DNA from: Euptelea pleiosperma
Lineage: Eukaryota > Streptophyta > Magnoliopsida > Ranunculales > Eupteleaceae
Length of the DNA stretch: 64,000 nt
Reading direction: 5' to 3'
Assembly: GCA_035048495.1 (NCBI GenBank)
Contig: CM068552.1
Span: 30,568,154 to 30,632,153 of the forward strand
Numbering within the stretch: position 1 is the first letter of the stretch; the number at the start of each line of letters is the position of its first letter. Both the position numbers and the translations under genes were made by a program. Of this stretch, positions 44,970 through 54,469 are shown piece after piece. The notes beneath the pieces are model-generated. The model had not been told where the DNA came from and made no database searches. It saw only the letters and a program-made list of their open reading frames with translations.

Positions 44970-47900
44970 TTATCTTCTCAAGAATTTATGCTTATAGAAC
45001 TCATCAAAGGACAAACGATTGACTGCAAAGATGCATGGATTCATCAGCTTTGGATTTGGAGATAAATACAACACTAAATTGAAAGATTAGAAGTTAAGTT
45101 GATATGCTAGACCTGGATTTGTGCAGAGTAGTCTTGTACACATATCGACACAGTCCGGGTGCAACCCAGGGAGGATGATCTGAGAAAATGGCAGAAATTC
45201 ACACTTCTTGATCTTCTCTAGAAGCTGAAGTCAAATTTTAATCCAGGAGATTAGAGCAGTTGGATTTAAAGGAGTATCTTGTGAGTGTAAAGGAAAGAGG
45301 CTACCTGAACATTGTTCCTACCACGAAAAGGTGGATATCCATTCAGTAGCTCAAAAAGAATAGCACCGACACTCCACATGTCGACCTGTACACAAATCCT
45401 GGATACCAGTCATTCTCTAATTTGAATGAAAATGAAAATCTCAAACCTTTTTACCTTTTCATCATATCTTTGAAATTGCAGAACTTCTGGAGCCATGTAC
45501 AATGGAGACCCACAAACAGTCTCGGCATAGTTGCCTGGATGTACAATTCTGTTCCCACAACCAAAAGCAATTACAAATTACTCAAGAGGTTAGAGTTTTT
45601 GATTGAAATGTTGATAAAAGTGGAGTTTGGAAACTAGTTCCTTGCATTATTACCTTGAGAGGCCGAAATCAGCAATCTTTAACACAGCATCACTGTTAGG
45701 GGTAGATAGTAAAATATTCTACTCCAATAGAAGCATCCATGTGAAGCCAATAAGAAAGTATGATCTCTCATGCAAGGAAAGAGAAGAACAAAAATAATAT
45801 GGTGTTACCATACACCATACTTGGCCCACCAAATCATTAATAGGGAATTGGGACCTTCCATTTGGTGGTTTATCTCCTGGGTAGGGCATAAACCAAAAAC
45901 ATGCCAATTCGGCAATCTTAACCGTCCCAATTAGACTAAACCTTGGACAGGTATAAATCTGTTTAATAATGGTCGGGGAAAGAAAGTCCATCTAGAGGAT
46001 AAGAACCATTGGATTTGCACGACTTTTGGATCATGGCATATCCAAGAGATGGCTCACGAAGGAAATGGTCCAGACGACAAGTGGTGGACAAGGTATACTT
46101 TCCCTGGTGTCCACAACCACCATATAATTTTTCTAAGAATTTCTGTACCTCTGGTTTCAAGTCTCGGTGGATAATGTGGTGGGTGTGTAGTACTTCTAAA
46201 CCAGCTCCTGCAACATAGTGATCAATGACATGCATACATGCATTGGATCAGGTTTCAAAAAGAGAAGCAATAGGAGCAAGAGAGTAGCTGTAATGTTAAT
46301 AAGTCCTTGAAGAAATAACTACCAATCTGTTGTGTAAATCTTCTGGCAATCTGTTCTTGAACGCTCCCATGGCGCTGAATGTAAGAAGCTAAATTTCCCC
46401 CAGCACAGAACTCCAAGACCAGGAATATGCACCCTTCTGCCTGAGGTAAAAAAAAAAAAAACAACTTTCAGGGTCTTATTTAAATTGTTTAATTTAAGTT
46501 AATGAGTTTAGAGGATATTTTATTTGATTTGATACTCTTGGCTTTGTAAGCTTCGCATAATTTGTACAGCTTCAATTTGGGTTTGTTCTACAGAACGGAC
46601 TCATACAAATTTGGTGTGTGAACTGTGAAGTGCTAATTTTGTTGTACAGAAGGTTGGAAACTGATCATAAATTGAAGCATTTCTTTGATTTTCACGAACT
46701 TTTTTCTGGGAGGGTAGCATGGGCTAGGCAGACCCTTACCTGACCTTTCCAAAGAGAGTAAGTTAAAAACACGCTAATTTCATTGAGTTAGATTGCAAGG
46801 AAACTCATGTAGATATATATAATATGAACACCAGAGTTACATAAGGGATCAGCTGGCTTGCTGGTTGGCTTCCTTCCAAGTACGCACAAAATACAATATG
46901 CGAATTCTTTGGTAATCTCCACGTTCTCTAATAGCACAATTTATCCTTCCAAGGGCATTTAGTTGGTCCTTAATTGCATCAAGGGTATAGGAAGAGCCTG
47001 AAACTGCTATTTCATAGATGTTAGATATAATTTCATATATAACTTGCACAATTTGAGCCTGTCAGTTTTACATTGGAGACTTTTGTTTCGTCAGACCATG
47101 CCACTCTCTCCAGATGCTTAGGTGTTATTTAATTTACATTTGGAGTTCTTCTCTTTAATCGAGATTGGTCAAGTACAATCTAAAGACTTTTAAACAGCTC
47201 TGTATTTGCCCATGGACAATGAGAAAAAAGCTGAAAGACTAACGCCTCATCGAAAATCCTCTGCACATGTGATATAACCTGTTCCTGTTGTGTCTATTAA
47301 ACAATGAGAAGTGCCAGAAAATCAAATAAGATTAAACATATTTGCTCATCTAAACCCACATTCCCGGTCACTAGTACAAACAATCACAACAATCACAAGT
47401 TTCCAAGTCTGCTAATGTGTGCTAAAGATCATTCTGCTCCTCCAGTAATAATCTAAAACAGGTGATGCCAATATCAATAATTCAACCCTCCAAGATAAAA
47501 TTCAATAAAAATTCCTTCATAGCCCTTATTCTAATCAGGTTGCCGAATGGATTTCTGAATCCAAATTTCGATTCGAACTTCATAGAAATAGAAACACAAA
47601 CCTGATTAATTTAAACTTATTAGTCTCTTTGAGCTCTAAATTAAGCAAACAGAATCTCTGCTACAGTATTTCCCTAGCTCAAAACTCGAAATTTGTGATG
47701 CGGCTAATCGCTGAACTGTCTAATCAGCTCACCAATTGAGTCCCAACACAAAAATTTCCTTGAAAACCTCAAGAAACAAAAGCTAATCAATCCAAAATCA
47801 GATATAATGCAGGATATACGAAATGGGTATGCAAGAGAAAGCTTGAAAATCGGATTTTGAGAACTGGGTGGTAGCCGAGTTGGCTATTTCGTTGAAAAAC

Positions 47901-48289
47901 TCAATAAACAAACCCCAATCCATCCAAAACTATATCTAAGCAAGATATACGAAATGGGTATGTGGGGAGAAGCTCAAAAACCAGATTTTGCGAAATGGGT
48001 AAATAATCACAGAGTTGCTGCGGTGTAGACCAACCTGGATTACGTCGACAAGGCGAATAATGTTCGGGTGTTTGACACTGGACAAGAAGCTGAGCTCGCA
48101 GTCCAAGCAGTCCTTGAGGTTCCTGTTGAGTTTGGAGAGGTAGACCTGCTTCAGCGCCACCTCTTCGCCATTGGATCTGTGCTCGGCCTTCCAGACGGTC
48201 GAAAGAGGCCCTTCTCCTACTCTCCCTCTCAAAACATACTCTCCAACAGTCACGATTTCAGACAGCATGTCTGTAATTTCATCCTCCAT
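44970..48289 (-). CDS. ATG1t: ATG1-like serine/threonine kinase, kinase domain only (ATG1t-like)
   Basis: Eight exons on the minus strand join in phase into 278 aa: 48289-48035, 46440-46323, 46207-46149, 45718-45654, 45548-45455, 45385-45305, 45224-45113 and 45022-44970. All junctions are GT-AG. Kinase landmarks: nucleotide loop [11 protein letters not shown] (23-33, the third loop glycine replaced, as in other ATG1 proteins), K47, helix-C E65, H-R-D 138-140 with K142 and N145, D-F-G 161-163, A-P-E 185-187, and V-D-M-W-S-V-G 198-204. All catalytic residues are present. The protein ends 17 residues after the last kinase helix begins, so the ATG13-binding C-terminal domain of full ATG1 is absent. 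Seed plants have a truncated ATG1t of this sort, implicated in autophagy; this one is shorter than I remember for Arabidopsis. Its substrate is unknown. Confidence 0.85.
46441..48034 (-). other. first intron of the ATG1-like gene
   Basis: 1.6 kb, donor CCAG|GTTGGT and acceptor TTTACCTCAG|GCAGAAGG. A direct repeat with 'gatatacgaaatgggtatg' occurs at about 47813 and 47946. No element is recognised. Confidence 0.75.
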
Positions 48290-49439
48290 TGTTTATACTC
48301 GACAGAGCTATAAAACAAGAGACCTAATGCTTCTTCACTTTCGGATAAGATTAGGTCTAATGATATATTCTATAATGAGCGGCAGTGCGTTCTGCGCTAA
48401 TCATATTTTCCTGCTTACACGTGGTATTTGTTACGAGTAGAACGAGGAGTGCGCTCTACGCACCGTGAGCTCTAGGCTGCGTTTGTTTTTTACAAATGCA
48501 TTGCGCGTGCATTAGCGCTTTTGCGCGCATCTCAGCCAAAAAATGTATGTTTGGTTGCACCAATGTGCACAAAGGCCCTCAATGTGTGCTAAGGGCGCGT
48601 GTTGCAACACACACACACCCCTGAGAATCGAAACTTACGCCAAATCGCGTGTTCGAATTTACGCCAAATCGAGTGTTCGGATGTGCGCTGTTGTACCGTG
48701 CGGCACACTTTCAGTGCGTCGCACGATATAAACAGAACAACCCCCAATTGATAAAAACCTAACCCTAAGCCGACCTTCCTCTCCCGTCTCTCTCCAACCT
48801 TGACGATCATCTTCTTCGGTGACTTGCATCCCCTCCACCGACGTGCATCCTCTCGGCAACTCTCTGACACACGGTACGCTCTCTATTTCTCTCCATCTCG
48901 CACGAATCTGTGATTTTTTTCAATTTTTGTGAGCTTGCAAGGGCTTTGAGGTTGTATTCAACCTCCCATGGTTCCAAAATCAAACCAATGAACCGGGAAC
49001 CGTTCTATTTATGGGGTATTCAACCTCATGACCCTTCTCACTAACGCTCTCACACCATAAACCTCTAAGCCCTCATTTTGCTGCAAAAATTGCGAAATCC
49101 CAAAGAAACCCTACAAAGGAGAAACAAAGAAGTGAAAATAAGGGAGTGTTTAATTGCATAGAAAATTTTCCCGAGAAAATACATCTGGGAAATGCCTTAA
49201 TGACTGATTGATTGCATGTTATGGCTGATGTTGTGACTCAAGGGCCGATTTTTTGTTGTGATAGTGACCTAGCATGCATGGCCCCAATTTATGCTCCAAA
49301 TGCAAGTGATAGTAATAGTGAATTTGTTTATATGCCCCAATTTATGGCCCCAAATGCAGCCTGATTTTTATTAGAGTTCAATCTGTTTATTTGTTTGAAG
49401 TCTGATGGTTTACTGAATGCGTTTTTGATTCAATGTTGT

Positions 49440-49905
49440 GTAAAAATATTGGTACTGTAATTTTCTTTTGGTAATTGAAAGCATGAATCTGTCATGGTCT
49501 CCTAGTATTGGAAAGCATGAATATGTAATTTCTCATAGTAGTTGAAAGCACGAATCTGAAATTTTTTCATGCTAATCTATATTGTTCTCCTACTTATTGG
49601 AAACATGAATCTGTAATTTTCTCTCCATAGTTAAAAGAATGAACTGTAATTTTCTACTACTAGTTGAAACCATGAATTTATAAGTTCTCCTACTAGTTGA
49701 AAGCATGAATCTGTAATAAGTTCTCCCACTAGTTGAAAGCACGAATATGTAATTAGTAGTTGAAAGCACCAATCTGAAATTTTCCCCTACTAATCTATAA
49801 TGTTCTTTTATTTGTTGGAAGCATGAATCTGTAATTTTCTGCTACTAGTTGAAAGCATGAATTTGTAAGTTCTCATACTAGTTGAAAGCATGAATCTGTA
49901 ATAAG
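49440..49905. repeat. degenerate tandem array of a 30-50 bp unit
   Basis: 'gttgaaagcatgaatctgtaa-ttttctcctacta' recurs about ten times with drift inside the Harbinger element, upstream of the transposase. Confidence 0.8.
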
Positions 49906-49979
49906 TTTTGTAATAACATGACTCCGATACTATAGATGGATCATATAGAAGAGGAATAAGTAGAGGCCAGCGTTGCAGA

Positions 49980-51262
49980 TGTTGTTTGCTTTGTGGCATA
50001 TGAAATGAGGAGGCCAATTAGAGCACTACTTAGGAACAGAGACATGAAGAGGGAATTGATTCTTTCACGTATGTATAGTTAGATTGACATCGTATGTCAT
50101 GAGCAATTGTGCATGTTTGTATTGTCATTTAATATATTGACTAGACGCCTAATAGATCACGGATTACATGATTCAAAACATGTCTCTGTCAAAGAATAAT
50201 TGGCTATGTTCATGCTGACAATTAGTCACGATGTACGAAATAGTCGTTGCAAGTTTGATTTTATACGCTCTGGGGAAACAGTAAGTCGATATTTTCATTG
50301 CGTGCTTAGGGCAATCTTAAGGTTATATAAGTCTCTCGTAAAGCAGGCTACAACAAATGACTCACCCCGTGATAGTGACAGCTATATGTCGTGGTACCAC
50401 TACTTTGAGGTAACTGTCTCTTGGAGGTTATATAACACATTCAATATAAATGTATACTGACAATACATTTGATCTGACAAGAGGCTTTTTCATAGGATTG
50501 TGTCGGAGCAATTGACGGTATATACTTTCATCAATGCTTCAGTGAATCTTGATGATCAAACAAGGTATCGTAATAGAAATGGAGATCACCGACAAAATGT
50601 GCTATATGCATGCTCATTTGATATGAAATTCACAAATGTATTGGCTAGATGGGAACGATCGGCCCATGATAGCAGGGTATTACGATCTGCAGTGAGTAGT
50701 TCGAGGCGAGACAAACTCAAGGTCTCCCAAAGTACATGTGTGAGGATGCAATAGTTATTTGTAACTATTCTTTGAATCGAAAGATGTCATACTCATTATT
50801 CTTATGCGTATAGGTAAGTATTATCTAGAAGATGCTGGATTCCCAAATGTTCTTGAATTCTTGGCCTCTTATTGTGGTGTAAGGTATCATTTGAACGAAC
50901 ATCGTGGTCGTAATCCAGCGAATAAGAAAGAATTGTACAATTATCGTCATTAATCACTCCGAATGCACATTGAACGGATGTTTGGGTTGCTTAAGAAATG
51001 ATTTGCGTGCTTGCGTACGTTTTCATTTTTTAGCATAGACACCTAGACAAAAGTGATATTAGCTTGTTGTGCTATTCATAATCACATTATGGATGTGGAT
51101 CTGTATGATCTTTGTAAAGATGATTCAGAAGAGGAGGAGCATGAGGATCTCATAATTGAAGATGAGCCAATGACTCTGCAACCCACTGTAGAATGGTCGG
51201 CGAAGAGAGATGAGTTGGCAACACGCATGTGGGAGATATATTTGCTAGACTTTGGAATTTGA
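49980..51262 (+). pseudogene. Harbinger DDE transposase, broken
   Basis: Cuts and joins the element DNA in intact relatives. Fragments in order: M-R-R-P-I-R-A-L-L (50010); H-V-S-V-K-E then a stop, L-A-M-F-M-L-T-I-S-H and R-S-G-E-T-V-S-R-Y-F-H (50185-50300); D-C-V-G-A-I-D-G (50491, first catalytic Asp); a frame change; N-G-D-H-R-Q-N-V-L-Y-A-C and A-H-D-S-R-V-L-R (50580-50690, second Asp); Y-L-E-D-A-G-F-P-N-V and N-E-H-R-G-R-N-P (50820-50930); H-I-E-R-M-F-G-L-L-K-K (50963, catalytic Glu), then a stop. The last open piece, with an acidic D-D-S-E-E-E-E-H-E-D run, ends at 51262. Stops and at least one frameshift make it inactive, though all three acidic residues remain. Confidence 0.85.
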
Positions 51263-51470
51263 TACATTATAATTTATGGATGACTGTTACTTGTTACTTG
51301 ACTATTATTTCATACTACTTGAGACTTTTCAATATCCTTGGATGAATGTTACTTGCTAATTTGTGGATGGATGCTACTTTATAATTTACAATGTCATGGT
51401 ACCTTGTGTGGATGAATTATATTTGTGTGTTGAATACAATGTGTAGTAATATATTTGTGAATTCATAGGC

Positions 51471-52382
51471 ATGGCAGCCAACCTTGCTAAGGGCAATGCT
51501 AAAAGCACCCACTTGAAGTGGACTCAAGCAATGGATGGGGTTATGATAGATGTCCTTATGGATCAACTTGCTCAAGGAAATAAGGGTGACAATGGATAGA
51601 GCCATGTGAATACACTGCTATTATTAATACCATCAAGGATAGACTTGGGATTGTTGTTACAAGCAACAACATTCGGGGTCGGTTATGGACATAGAGGACA
51701 ACATACCTAGGGGCAAAGGAAATAATATCACAAAGTGGGTTTGGGTGGGACAACACCACAAAAATGGTCACGGCAGATGACAGTGCTTGGGAGCAGTATA
51801 TCATGGTATAAGATATTCTGTCATAAATTATGTCAATTACCAAGTGCCACCCTAATAATCTATTCTTTGTTTGCAGTGCCACCCTAAGGCTCTAACCTAT
51901 GAAAATAAGTCCATTCCCAACTTCAATGACATCGCAATCATTGTTGGGAATGATCAGGAACTGGGGATCGTGCACAGACAGGGATAGAGGCTGATCTTGA
52001 TGAAGCCGAGGAAGACATGAAAGACACTCAGGCAAGCCCATATCGGGATCTGGGCATTGATGAGGACTTACCAGATACTACTGCTCCTACTCCTACTCAT
52101 ACTCAGGGTCCATGGCAGTCTGGACCATCGAGGTCAGATGGTCGTACCCGGAGGAGGAGGAGCAAGACTCCTGCCTGTGGTGACATGAACGCCACCATGC
52201 AATTGATGTTCGACAAAATATCAAAACTTGCAACGGTGATGCGACAACACACATCAACTGGGATTACAGAGCAATTGTTTGATGATTTCACTATTTTCTG
52301 TTATCGTGCTTGTATGATTATACATGTTTGTGCAGGGAACAATGTCAAAACGAAGATATTATATTGTTTGCAAGGGGCGTAA
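51471..52382 (+). pseudogene. Myb/SANT-like Harbinger accessory protein 1, broken
   Basis: The partner protein of Harbinger transposases binds the element ends. It starts M-A-A-N-L-A-K-G-N-A-K (51471), then H-L-K-W-T-Q-A-M-D-G-V-M-I-D-V-L-M-D-Q-L. An in-frame stop falls after N-G (51596). The domain then continues: D-R-L-G-I-V-V-T-S-N-N-I-R-G-R-L-W-T, another stop, and F-G-W-D-N-T-T-K-M-V-T-A-D-D-S-A-W-E-Q-Y-I-M. A short intron (51806-51876, GT...AG) leads to C-H-P-K-A-L-T-Y and a variable acidic tail with a basic R-T-R-R-R-R-S-K patch. The end is taken from the last open frame; it may instead splice into the next frame. Confidence 0.72.
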
Positions 52383-52662
52383 CCCAAGTATTTACAATGC
52401 TTGGGAAGATTGCGCTACCCAGGTAATTGGGTTTTCAAGGGCAATCCATCGAAGATGCTCCACAGAAAAGGAAGCCAATGAGGCTTTAGCTGCGTATCGC
52501 GTAGAGTACGAGTTAGGTGACAAAGGAATGAAAGATCCAATAACTGCTCTCCAGAATGAGGTGGAGCATCTCAGGTCCCTTATAGATGATATGAAGATCA
52601 ATAAGATGGAGATTGAAGAGAAAGATGTTGTGAAGACAATTGATGTAGTTGATAATGCTTAG
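52342..52662 (+). CDS. small protein with RNase H1 N-terminal / viroplasmin-type domain inside the Harbinger element
   Basis: 106 aa from the ATG at 52342: M-S-K-R-R-Y-Y-I-V-C-K-G-R-N-P-S-I-Y-N-A-W, then E-D-C, T-Q-V-I-G-F, A-I-H-R-R-C-S-T and E-A-N-E-A-L-A-A-Y. This is the pattern of the roughly 45-residue domain at the N-terminus of RNase H1 and in caulimovirus inclusion-body proteins, which binds RNA/DNA hybrids or double-stranded RNA. The second half (about 65-106) is a heptad-like acidic helix (L-Q-N-E-V-E-H-L-R-S-L-I-D-D-M-K). No RNase H catalytic domain follows. A TTTGTGCAG|GGAACA acceptor sits just upstream, so it could be an exon joined to the SANT-like frame before it. The frame is intact although its neighbours are broken. 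Confidence 0.65.
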   Translation: MSKRRYYIVCKGRNPSIYNAWEDCATQVIGFSRAIHRRCSTEKEANEALAAYRVEYELGDKGMKDPITALQNEVEHLRSLIDDMKINKMEIEEKDVVKTIDVVDNA

Positions 52663-52758
52663 ACTTTAAATGACTTATTTTTAATTTATGGTAATATATG
52701 TTGATTATTGGGCATGCCAACAATAGCTTGTAATACATGTTTATTTTACTTATTAGGC

Positions 52759-53229
52759 ATGGCTATGATATGGACTACTCAACTGGACAACATTCTATTG
52801 GAAATATTTATGTCTTCTGCACAAGAATTTAGAGTCAATAATTATTGGAAACCTCTAGTATTCAATATGGTTATTCGCATTATAGTAGATACTGTGGGTG
52901 TGAATGTTACCTACCACTATATTTGGGCTCGGTTAAGAACTTATATGGTAAAGCATAGATGTTTATTACAACTACTAGCACAACTTGGATTCAATTGGGA
53001 CAATGAGAATTCATTGGTGGTTGCAGATGACAATGTCTGGGAAACATATAAATTGGCATGTAACCATTTAAATATAGTCTTATTACATATACAAAATTGG
53101 ATAACATCTTAATTATAACTATTATATGCCTTGTAGGTCCAGCCTAGAGTAGCTTCGTATAGAAACATGACGTTCTCATCTTATCATCAATGTTGTATTA
53201 TCTTTGGCAACAATCATCATGTTGAGTAG
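52759..53229 (+). pseudogene. Myb/SANT-like Harbinger accessory protein 2, probably broken
   Basis: From M-A-M-I-W-T-T-Q-L-D-N-I-L-L-E (52759) through W-K-P-L-V-F-N, Y-I-W-A-R-L-R-T-Y, L-G-F-N-W-D-N-E-N-S-L-V-V-A-D-D and V-W-E-T-Y-K-L-A. It then has a putative intron and V-Q-P-R-V-A-S-Y-R-N-M-T-F-S-S-Y-H (53137-53229, stop TAG). The order W-T..LD, D-N-x-V-W and Y-R-x-x-x-F matches the SANT-like domain of frame 1, so the two are paralogous. With the visible GT donor the exons do not join in phase, so one indel or a different splice must be assumed. Confidence 0.65.
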
Positions 53230-53329
53230 TTCTTTCTTATTTTATAGGACAGTTACTTTCACATTGCAGACCATGGTTAACTTGTCGGGTTAGTTGTATA
53301 ATCATATATGTGCATTGTTTCTTGACATT

Positions 53330-53860
53330 CACAGGTTTATGACATGGATACATGTCATCTTTACCATTCAACTATAAATTCTGCAGATTTTTAATCTTCC
53401 AATGTCCTACAAGCAGAGGAAGCTCTGCCAAATGTCTTTTAATAATTTATGTGCTTTTAATAATTTACAGGTTTATGACAGGTTTTGTAACTTTCGAATG
53501 TCCTATAAACAGAGAAAACTCTGTCGAATTTTTATGAAAATGACCCTAAGCCATCACCTAGAACTCATAATCCAAAACCTAAACTCATTAGGTTGTAATA
53601 ATCCCAATGATAATGACTCCAATCTAAAGGTTAACAATCACTAATCAAATACCTAGTATAATAAATCCAAAAGAACTACTCCAAGCCATCGCCTAGCACT
53701 CATTATAGCTTATCATAAACCCAATGATAATGACTCAAATCCAAAGCTTAACAATCACTAATCCAACATCTACAATTCACAAGGTTATAATAAACCCATA
53801 AAAACCACTCCAACCCAACGCCTTCAACTCATATAGTTATAATCAACCTATGACTCAAAC
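53330..53860. repeat. two tandem duplications (about 130 bp and 110 bp units)
   Basis: 'caggtttatgacatgg...caatgtcctacaagcagaggaagctctg' at 53334-53430 recurs at 53467-53525. From 53530 to 53860, 'ccaatgataatgactc-aatc' with 'taacaatcactaatc' recurs at about 53605 and 53720, with a weaker third unit. Confidence 0.7.
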
Positions 53861-54300
53861 AAATGTTGCGGGGCCTATATGGATGACTATATGAGTCTGA
53901 TTTTGGGTGGAGATGATCTTCTAACCATTGAGATCATCCTAAAAAAGAATCACCTTCGCATGAGTTTTTCGAACCCACCTAAATGAGCACTTCATTGAAG
54001 TCGTTCAATTTCACGTACCACATGACATTTTTGGTTCAAAACGTTTATATATTAAAAAAAATTACTTTATATAATTCTATATGTATATCTAGAAACAAAA
54101 CGTCCGAATCGAGTCCACCTGGCAGTCCAAAATGTCAATATACATTTTTATATAATGTGGTGCGATGCACTGAATCAGGCGATGCACAAATAGTTTGTTT
54201 CGTGCTCAATTTATTCAATCTGTCCAAACGCCTAACATTTGAAGTCATGCGTGTTGAACATGCACGCGTTCTGAAGCATGCATTATCCATGTAGGCCCCG

Positions 54301-54469
54301 CAGCGTTTGTTTTGAAACGCTGTTTTGCTCTCATTCGATGACTCATCGACTCCTCTCTTCTTCACCCTTTTCTTTTAAAACCCTAACCCTAACTTTCTTT
54401 CTCTTTCTCACCATCGTCGTTGCTGGTGATCGCGTCAATGTCGTTGTCGGTGGTCTCGTCATCGTTGCA
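54301..54469. other. spacer between Harbinger element and LTR
   Basis: Contains a short telomere-like run 'aaaccctaaccctaac' at about 54379. No gene. Confidence 0.4.

Larger units (their letters stand above)
48478..54300 (+). mobile_element. PIF/Harbinger transposon, autonomous type but decayed (borders approximate)
   Basis: Holds a Harbinger DDE transposase frame followed by Myb/SANT-like frames, the two-gene set needed by these elements. The ends are diverged inverted sequences. Left has 'aatgcattgcgcgtgcatt' and, further in, 'gtgcgtcgcac'; right, complemented, has 'aatgcatgcttcagaacgcgtgcat' and 'gtgcatcgc...gtgcatcgcac'. No clean TTA/TAA duplication was found, so borders may be off by tens of bases. 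The left end lies about 190 bp upstream of the ATG1-like start codon, on the promoter side. Confidence 0.6.

Noticed and set aside
54379..54396. Telomere-like AAACCCTAACCCTAAC
   Set aside because: Only about two units; common in plant promoters and leaders, not evidence of an interstitial telomere.
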